From: Mesostigma viride
Taxonomy: Eukaryota > Streptophyta > Mesostigmatophyceae > Mesostigmatales > Mesostigmataceae
Assembly: GCA_009746045.1 (NCBI GenBank)
Contig: RPFO01000050.1
Coordinates: forward strand, 3,037,216 to 3,101,215
Direction of reading: 5' to 3'
DNA: 64,000 bases
The notes below the pieces were generated by a model. It ran no database searches. It worked only from the letters and a program-made list of their open reading frames with translations, and was not told the origin of the DNA. Within the stretch, counting starts at the first letter, position 1, and each line of letters starts with the position of its first letter. Position numbers and translations under genes: made by a program. Shown piece by piece: positions 58,223 through 64,000 of this stretch.

Positions 58223-59953
58223 CTACTGTTCCCCCTCCCCCCCCAAATCCATAGGAACTAACCCCGAAGAAGACCCTGGCGAAAAAGCCACTGCTGGAGG
58301 GTCACGAGGGAGCGAAGAGGGTGCGGGAGCCTGATTATCATAGGGGAACCCTGGGGATCCTGTCTGCACAGCATTCAGCCTACTAGGGGTAGCTGAAGGA
58401 ATGCGTCCTGAAGTAGGACGAATAGGAGCACGCTGAGGGGTACGAGGAGGGCGAGCGTCGGGATGAGGGGGAGCACCCGAAAGGAACTTGGGGCACTCAC
58501 GTTTAAGATGACCTACTTCCTTACAATGATAGCATGTGATATGAGAGACATCAAGGGCTGAAAGGTCAGTAACACAGATATCTAATTCTTCTACATAGGA
58601 GTTCTCCTCCTCAGGGGTAAGGATAATATTATTAATACGGGAACGGGTAGGAAGAGAAGGGGTGGTGAAGAAATCTGCTACACGCAAGAGATGCTGGCGC
58701 ACATGCTTGAGGGGCAGATCAGTAAAACGGTAGGCAGAGAACTGGCGCTTGACTTCACGTAATAAGGGTCTACTGAGGCCTTGGAGGAAGCGAGCACGTA
58801 CTTCTGCACCCGACAAATCCCTAATTCGTACCATCTGAGCATCAAACTCTTTCATATACTCCTTAAATGATTTAGTACCCTGCTGCAAGGTACCAAAGGC
58901 TAATCTATCCTGCCAATCTGAATCAGGAGGGACTAAATGGTTCTTTAAACGCTTAAACAATTCTGCCACAGAGTTAGGGTAGGCATGAGAGGCCAAAGAC
59001 TCACACTGAATGAGGTTAGCAAGCTCAGGAGTAATACAGGTTGTGAGATAGTGAGGAACTAATACAGCATCAGAAAGACGCCACCTATTATGATTCTGCC
59101 ACGACTCTGTGTTCTGGGTAAGCAACATAATAAAGGTGAAAAACTGTTGAGGGGTAGACTTGACATCCAGCTTGGGAAGGTTAGCAAAGAGGGGAAGAGC
59201 AGGGGGCTTAGGGGGATTAGAAGAGTCAGTTTTTCCCATAGGGCCACTATCTTCCACTGCTACATAAGCGGGATAGAAGGAAGGAAGAGGAAAAGTCTTG
59301 GGTAGGGGTCTAGAAGGGGCCACCGTTTCAGGCTGGTGCCCATAAGAGAAGGGGACAGTATATTGCTCACGAAGAGAGGAATAGGCAAAATGATCATAAT
59401 TTCTGTCATCTAAGGGCATGGTGCTGAAATCACTATTAACTTCTAAATCAGCCACACGGGTAGGGACCTGGGCTGCCTCATAGGCCGTCTCAGGGTAGGA
59501 CCAGGAAGCAGGTGGGTAAAAGGGAACTGCACTAGGGCGCCCAGAAGGACCGACAGGGGCAGAGGCACGACCCGTGTTCAGCGCAGGCATAGAAGGCACA
59601 GGGTGGGAAGGAGGCCTAAAAACATTGTTAGTTAGTGAGGACCTGCTGGAGGGTTGAGCCAAGGTTGCAGGAGGGGCAGGGGCCTGGTTCAGGGTAAGGG
59701 AAGGGTCATCACTAAATCTGACTTGCATACGTTGACGTTGTTCATAGGTAGGAGGGGTAAGTGAGGGACGACGGCGACCATCAGCAAGAGGAGAAGGAGG
59801 TGAGGCACGAAGGTTACCTTGGGGAGTGAGATGGTGCACTGTTTCAAGTGAGTCCCGTCGGTTACCACGATTGTTGTTATTATTATTATTATTATTACTC
59901 ATAGTAGGAGTATTGGTAGGTATAGGCGACATGTTACCACCCACTGGATCCAT
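58223..59953 (-). CDS. gag: gypsy-2 Gag
   Basis: The 576-residue frame starts MDPVGGNMSPIPTNTP and soon has nine Asn in a row (AAT repeat). A Pro/Ser-rich region is followed by a capsid-type region (LPLFANLPKLDVKSTPQQFF, GTKSFKEYMKEFDAQM, LQGLSRPLLREVK) and one zinc knuckle CYHCKEVGHLKREC. It matches gypsy-1 Gag in layout and in the knuckle. Expected role: particle formation and RNA packaging. Unlike gypsy-1 gag the frame is unbroken. Confidence 0.9.
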   Translation of the reverse strand: MDPVGGNMSPIPTNTPTMSNNNNNNNNNRGNRRDSLETVHHLTPQGNLRASPPSPLADGRRRPSLTPPTYEQRQRMQVRFSDDPSLTLNQAPAPPATLAQPSSRSSLTNNVFRPPSHPVPSMPALNTGRASAPVGPSGRPSAVPFYPPASWSYPETAYEAAQVPTRVADLEVNSDFSTMPLDDRNYDHFAYSSLREQYTVPFSYGHQPETVAPSRPLPKTFPLPSFYPAYVAVEDSGPMGKTDSSNPPKPPALPLFANLPKLDVKSTPQQFFTFIMLLTQNTESWQNHNRWRLSDAVLVPHYLTTCITPELANLIQCESLASHAYPNSVAELFKRLKNHLVPPDSDWQDRLAFGTLQQGTKSFKEYMKEFDAQMVRIRDLSGAEVRARFLQGLSRPLLREVKRQFSAYRFTDLPLKHVRQHLLRVADFFTTPSLPTRSRINNIILTPEEENSYVEELDICVTDLSALDVSHITCYHCKEVGHLKRECPKFLSGAPPHPDARPPRTPQRAPIRPTSGRIPSATPSRLNAVQTGSPGFPYDNQAPAPSSLPRDPPAVAFSPGSSSGLVPMDLGGEGEQ

Positions 59954-60214
59954 TTTTGTTTAAGTAAATGATCAAAAATCTAACTGAAAGCAACAAGGAT
60001 AAAGGACAAGGCCTAATATAAGGCAAGGAAAGAAAAGGAAAAGATTTTAATGGCTTAAAAGAAGGAAACAATTTAAATCAATCCTTTTTACACTATACTT
60101 TTCGTCCGAGGGTAGTAAAAATGATCCGAGGCGTAAATTACGAGGTGGTAATTTACGGCACAGACTACGTATACCGTTTGTATAAGAGTTCGGATCTTTC
60201 TCGTAAGCTACGAG
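59954..60214. other. AT-rich stretch upstream of gypsy-2 gag
   Basis: No LTR-like ends or primer-binding site were recognised where the gypsy-2 leader should be. Confidence 0.4.
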
Positions 60215-60545
60215 TTAGATCCGAGGTAAGATCCGACGTCGTAATTTACGAGGTAGTAATTTACGAGGTAGTAATTTACGAGGTAGTAATTTACGAGGTA
60301 GTAATTTACGAGGTAGTAATTTACGAGGTAGTAATTTACGAGGTAGTAATTTACGAGGTAGTAATTTACGAGGTAGTAATTTACGAGGTAGTAATTTACG
60401 AGGTAGTAATTTACGAGGTAGTAATTTACGAGGTAGTAATTTACGAGGTAGTAATTTACGAGGTAGTAATCTACGAGGTAGTAACATACGAGGTGTTAAC
60501 GTACGAGGTAGTAATGTACGAGTTGGTAATTTACGAGTTGTAACT
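60215..60545. repeat. 15-bp minisatellite (GTAATTTACGAGGTA)
   Basis: About 17 nearly perfect units from 60241 to 60480, then four diverging units to 60543; degenerate units begin at about 60140. Because 15 is a multiple of three, both strands show repeated peptides (YEVVI, LLPRK) that are not taken as genes. Confidence 0.95.
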
Positions 60546-60730
60546 TAAGATGTCTTCTATTTATTTGGTTTTAATTTGTGCAATGTTCAGTTTCATGAAA
60601 TGAGCCTAAAAGAGTTTATTATTTCATATTTCAGCATAAAACAAAGTTTAGTTAACCAATATGTCTTCATTCTCACATTTCAGCCGATGTCCTTGTCGCA
60701 TTTATAATACATTGAAACTCTAACACAAGA

Positions 60731-60787
60731 CATCAAGGAGACAACCATCGCAGGCCAGAAATCGGGATAATCCGGACCATGGTAGCA
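60731..60787 (+). repeat. Second copy of the 57-bp dispersed repeat
   Basis: From ATCAAGGAGACAACC to ATCCGGACCATGGTAGC it matches 47889-47945 except for about two bases. The left hairpin arm is absent here. Confidence 0.8.
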
Positions 60788-60903
60788 CAATATATGATCA
60801 GATAACCAAGTCGGCTGATGACATCCTTAAATATTTATTGGCTTTGTTATCATCCATTGGATTGCGTGACAAACTCGCTCGAGGCACCGATGGGTGGGGT
60901 CTT

Positions 60904-62339
60904 CTACAAAGGTGCTGACTGGGGCTGGCCCGGTGCCGAGTGCGTGACATCCCCGCTCGCGGCGCCGATGGATGGGGTCTCCTCGGCAGGTTCTGATGTG
61001 CGCTCGCTTGGTGCGCTCGAGGCGCCGATGCTTGTGCGGTTGTGCGAGTTTGTGCTTGCGTCAGAGTAGGGCCACGGGTTGTTTATGTTGTCGAACAAGA
61101 CACGCGCTGGCACCTGCCGGAAGGAAGCACGCGTCCTCGCCACCTCCTTGAAACGTTCCTCCACGTCGTCCCACTCGCGCCTTGGCCCAGACCGCATCAC
61201 GGTCGTGGCCTGAAGGGCCTCGCGCACCTTCTTCTTGTCCCAGCACTTGGAGGCGATGTCTTCCCAATCTTCCCACAGCTCAGGCCGCTTGTCCCGCAGC
61301 TCCTGCTTGTGGTGTCATCATCACACGGCAAGTACATTCATTTTAACCGTGCATGCATTGAACAAACAATATAAGTCATTGTTGGCATACAAAAACTAAA
61401 TGGAGTGACATGCAGTCTAGGCCTATGTACCAATGTGTTAAAGAAAGTAAGCGCATGCCACGAAACAATGATAAGAAGGCTGCTTACCTGCACCGTGAAG
61501 TGCAACATCTTCAGATAGTACAAAAGTACCACGCGGCAGAAGTCCTCCTTCAGCCATGCTGGAAGGTCTGCGTACTTCTTGATGCGATTGGTGGTGGCCG
61601 TCCCCACCAACCACGGCGTGTAATCGTCGGACACACGCACCAGGCCAAACTTGTACAAGTTGGACCGGTGGTTGGCCAGGCGCTTGATCAGCGCAGCCCG
61701 GACTTGAACGTAATCCTCCGCAGGAACCGAGTCGGCGGGGCTTCTCACGATGCCCGACTCCTGGAAGAACATGGCGATCGCGCCACGCAGACCCATCTCC
61801 CTGACGGACCGCTCCTGGTCCAGCTGAACGGCTTGCCCGGCGTCAGGGCGAACGCTCAGGCAATGCCTGGAGAGGTGTTCGACAGCTGCCGAAAAAGCTG
61901 GGGTCGTCTTCTGCAAACGTGCAATGTGCAAGATAGAGAAAGTGCGAAGTTAGAAATCTGGAATAATGAATCGTGTAAAGCAAAAAAGTTCAGCAAATAA
62001 GCTATAAAATGCGTAATGTGCTACCCACGAAATTCCTGGGCAGTTTGGTGCCCAGTCGCGTCATGAGACTGGCGACGTCTTGTCTCAATGCCGCCACCTC
62101 CTGCCTGAGGCCCTCCTCCGCCCTGTTGGCCGCGATTTGCAAGTTCCTGCCGGCGGAGGTGGTGGCCGGTGCATCCGGGGGGGCGCCATATCGTCGTCCT
62201 CGCCGGAGGACGACGAGGAAGGGGAATCGGATTCGGATTCGGATTCGGAGGAAGGCAACTGGCGGCTTTTCTTGCGCCGCCGGCCGATGTGCTCCTCCTC
62301 CCGCGACATCATGGCCTTCTTCTTGAGCTTGGGCGCCAT
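60904..62339 (-). CDS. Three-exon gene of unknown function, one frame break
   Basis: Exon 1 62339-62029 (donor GTGGGT), exon 2 61910-61488 (acceptor TTTGCAG, donor GTAAGC), exon 3 61302-60904 with stop; all junctions are phase 0. The product of about 377 residues starts MAPKLKKKAMMSREEEHIGR, has an acidic Ser/Glu tract, a short Leu-heptad region (LRQEVAALRQDVASLMTRLG), an exon 2 domain with YVQVRAALIKRLANHRSNLY and PAWLKEDFCRVVLLYYLKML, and an exon 3 start ELRDKRPELWEDWEDIASKC. Exon 1 is one base short: a run of seven C (minus strand, 62183-62177) would have to be eight. A basic, acidic and coiled N-terminus suggests a nuclear protein; no family recognised. An origin in a DNA transposon is possible. 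Confidence 0.55.
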
Positions 62340-62589
62340 AGAAACTGATGAGCTGCGCGTAAACGTTAACTGGAGTCACCTACGCGTGGTGAAGACGTGA
62401 AGGCGCACTTTCAAATTTCGCGTGCACTCCTGGTGCACTGTCAAATTTCGCGTACACACGTGGTTGCAGCCATCCGACGGCTACAACCCCAGTGGTCAGG
62501 GGCAAACCAAACATCGCACGGTACACGTTCTTGCGGCATCGCTGTCAGGTCACCCTATAACGCGGCAACCCGCTGTTATACTGGCGGCA

Positions 62590-63062
62590 GTTGTGTACCA
62601 CCCCCCGCCTTCCCACGGCAGGTACGCAGCGACTCGCTGTTGTGCTGGCTGCAGTTGTGTACCACCTGTACGGTTTTTGTGTACCACCCCGCTCCTTCCC
62701 ACGGCAGGTACGCAGCGACTCGCTGTTGTCCTGGCTGCAGTTGTGTACCACCTGTACGGTATTTGTGTACCACCCCCCTCCTTCCCACGGCAGGTACGCA
62801 GCGACTCGCTGTTGTCCTGGCTGCAGTTGTGTACCACCTGTACGGTATTTGTGTACCACCCCCCTCCTTCCCACGGCAGGTACGCAGCGACTCGCTGTTG
62901 TCCTGGCTGAAGTTGTGTACCACCTGTACGGTTTTTGTGTACCACCCCGCTCCTTCCCACGGCAGGTACGCAGCGACCCGCTGTCGACCTGGCTGCAGTT
63001 GTGTACCACCTGTACGGTATTTGTGTACCACCCCCCTCCTTCCCGCGGCAGTTGTGTACCAC
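62590..63062. repeat. 86-bp tandem repeat, about five copies
   Basis: The core ACGCAGCGACTCGCTG starts at 62624, 62710, 62796, 62882 and 62968, a constant period of 86. Units contain GTGTACCACCTGTACGG and TTCCCACGGCAGGTACGC. Since 86 is not a multiple of three, all frames remain open over long distances with the same peptides recurring in shifted order; these are not genes. Confidence 0.92.
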
Positions 63063-63238
63063 CTTCGGTTTAGTTAGGTATTGGTATAAGCCTCGTGTTG
63101 TAATTGCTGTACGTCCATGGCGTTTGTTGCAACTGGAGGTGTATACAATATTAATGGGACGACACTGCATGGCAACGATGCGCACGGAATTGTCAGCCTG
63201 ACAAGCAAATGAGCTGGCTGAAGACTCGTCGATCTCAG

Positions 63239-64000
63239 GCATATTACAAGTCCCCCCAAAAGTCGTTCGTATGTGAGGCCCTTGAACGTTCTCGTCGTCA
63301 GGCACCCTTCTCGTTCCCCGATATCGGTCCACAACCGCTCGTCGCGCGCCCCAATGTCGGTGCCTCCGGGTCCGTTCCCAGCGGCGGGAACGACGGAGCC
63401 AAACGGCGAAGGCTGTTTGGTGAGCCACGCCAGGAATGCCCGCAAGGTGAACAGCTGTTGAAGACCGCCGAAGCTGTTGAAGTGGCTGAAGTGGATACAC
63501 GGTCGCCGGAGCCCGATGCGGCGGGCATGGAAGGCGTAGAGCCTGCTGAGCCGCGCCCTGATGACTCAATGGAGGAGGAATGGGGGGCGATGGCGGAGGA
63601 GGAATTTACGGCAGACGGTGGGGCAGGGGGGGCGATGGCGGAGGAGGGGCTTACGACAGACGGTGGGGGAGGAACGGCTGGTGATGTTGAGGCCGGCGCC
63701 GGCCGTGCATCAAGAAACCCATGGGCATGGTCTAAGCCGTTGTCTGGGAACGCGGATTTTACACAGGCTTCGCTTTTCTGCATAGCCACGGAGTTTGGTC
63801 TTCCTGATAAGTGCATCGAAGCGTTTCAGGAACTGGCGAAGCACCCACAATACAGTGTGACCAGCCACGGGGAGTTCGGCGTGGCTAGGAGACGGTCATT
63901 GGAGAAGGGCCTGCCCCTTGCGGACGCACTGACTGTGAATTGGGTCCCAGCGGAGGCAGAGGGCGATCCTTTGCGTGAGGCAGTCAAGTTCACTTACATC
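63239..64000 (+). CDS. Exon of an unrecognised gene running off the right edge
   Basis: After an acceptor-like GATCTCAG the frame starting at 63239 is open for 254 codons to the window end. It reads AYYKSPQKSFVCEALERSRR, then a possible nuclear signal AKRRRLFGEPRQ, an acidic Glu-rich stretch with two AMAEEE/AMAEEG repeats, and SLFCIATEFGLPDKCIEAFQ, LAKHPQYSVTSHGEFGVARR and VNWVPAEAEGDPLREAVKF. Mixed composition and lack of stops suggest real coding. The next upstream exon is not seen; the start could also be an ATG inside, such as 63590. It faces away from the minus-strand gene at 62339. Confidence 0.45.

Larger units (their letters stand above)
48683..59953 (-). mobile_element. Ty3/gypsy retrotransposon gypsy-2 (right LTR not found)
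   Basis: Order on the minus strand: gag (59953-58223), protease (58024-57557), a 2.07-kb insertion, RT and RNase H (55531-53625), integrase (53514-51988), an extra ORF (51911-49625), a polypurine tract (49255-49270) and a 3' LTR (49254-48683). The proteins align throughout with gypsy-1, so the two belong to one lineage. No matching 5' LTR was found right of gag; the 15-bp minisatellite at 60.2 kb lies where it might be expected. The extra ORF and LTR are markedly more GC-rich than gag and pol. Confidence 0.8.

Noticed and set aside
60121-60543. 15-bp regular repeats as a CRISPR array
   Set aside because: Units are directly tandem without unique spacers, and the setting is eukaryotic.
62397-63569. 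Long frames on both strands, up to 339 residues
   Set aside because: The 86-bp repeat is not a multiple of three and happens to lack stops in several frames; the same peptides recur in shifted frames.

Overview
The window looks like nuclear DNA of a green alga (Chlorophyta). The pointers are intron-rich genes with GT-AG (and one GC-AG) introns, a TGTAA motif downstream of a stop codon, a secreted protein with hydroxyproline-type Pro-rich linkers, many simple-sequence arrays, and Ty3/gypsy, Ty1/copia, LINE and CACTA-like elements nested in one another. No CRISPR, operon or tRNA was found. The species is not identifiable by eye.

Layout. (1) 1-14550, minus strand: a Ty3/gypsy element (gypsy-1) with one 583-bp LTR, a primer-binding site, a small leader ORF resembling the RNase H1 hybrid-binding domain, gag and pol. 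It is split at the start of pol by a nearly pristine plus-strand Ty1/copia-like element (3907-10361; two 482-bp LTRs differing at one base; 5-bp target duplication). (2) 14570-16275: a pile-up of LINE 3' ends, including the C-terminus of a LINE ORF2 and a ~500-bp CATC/CACC array grown inside a LINE 3' UTR. (3) 16275-22100: mostly non-coding, with one possible membrane-protein first exon near 20.6-21.3 kb. (4) 22103-25758: a non-autonomous CACTA-like DNA element containing five ~178-bp tandem repeats. (5) 25760-27050: hexamer and trinucleotide arrays.

(6) 28563-43533, plus strand: the main host gene. At least 13 exons can be placed by splice sites and phase. It encodes four tandem bacterial-type 'choice-of-anchor E' modules, three of them ending in Pro-rich linkers, then a Cys-rich segment, a bacterial-type secreted propeller-like domain and a Cys-rich C-terminus. 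The module and its introns were duplicated together; a 580-bp inverted repeat lies in the introns on either side of the two middle modules. The product is probably a cell-wall or extracellular-matrix protein. Its 5' end was not found.

(7) 44.7-46.83 kb: a LINE copy that keeps ORF1 but has no ORF2, followed at 47.52-47.72 kb by a short LINE 3' fragment. (8) 48683-59953, minus strand: a second gypsy element (gypsy-2), with gag, protease, RT/RNase H and integrase, an extra GC-rich ORF downstream of integrase, a polypurine tract and a 3' LTR; a 2.07-kb insertion with hairpin ends splits protease from RT. (9) 60.1-64.0 kb: a 15-bp minisatellite, a three-exon minus-strand gene of unknown function, an 86-bp tandem array, and an exon that runs off the right edge.

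Many reading frames break in the same direction, three of them exactly at G/C runs of seven. This may mean missing bases in the assembly rather than dead genes, so intactness calls should be read with care.
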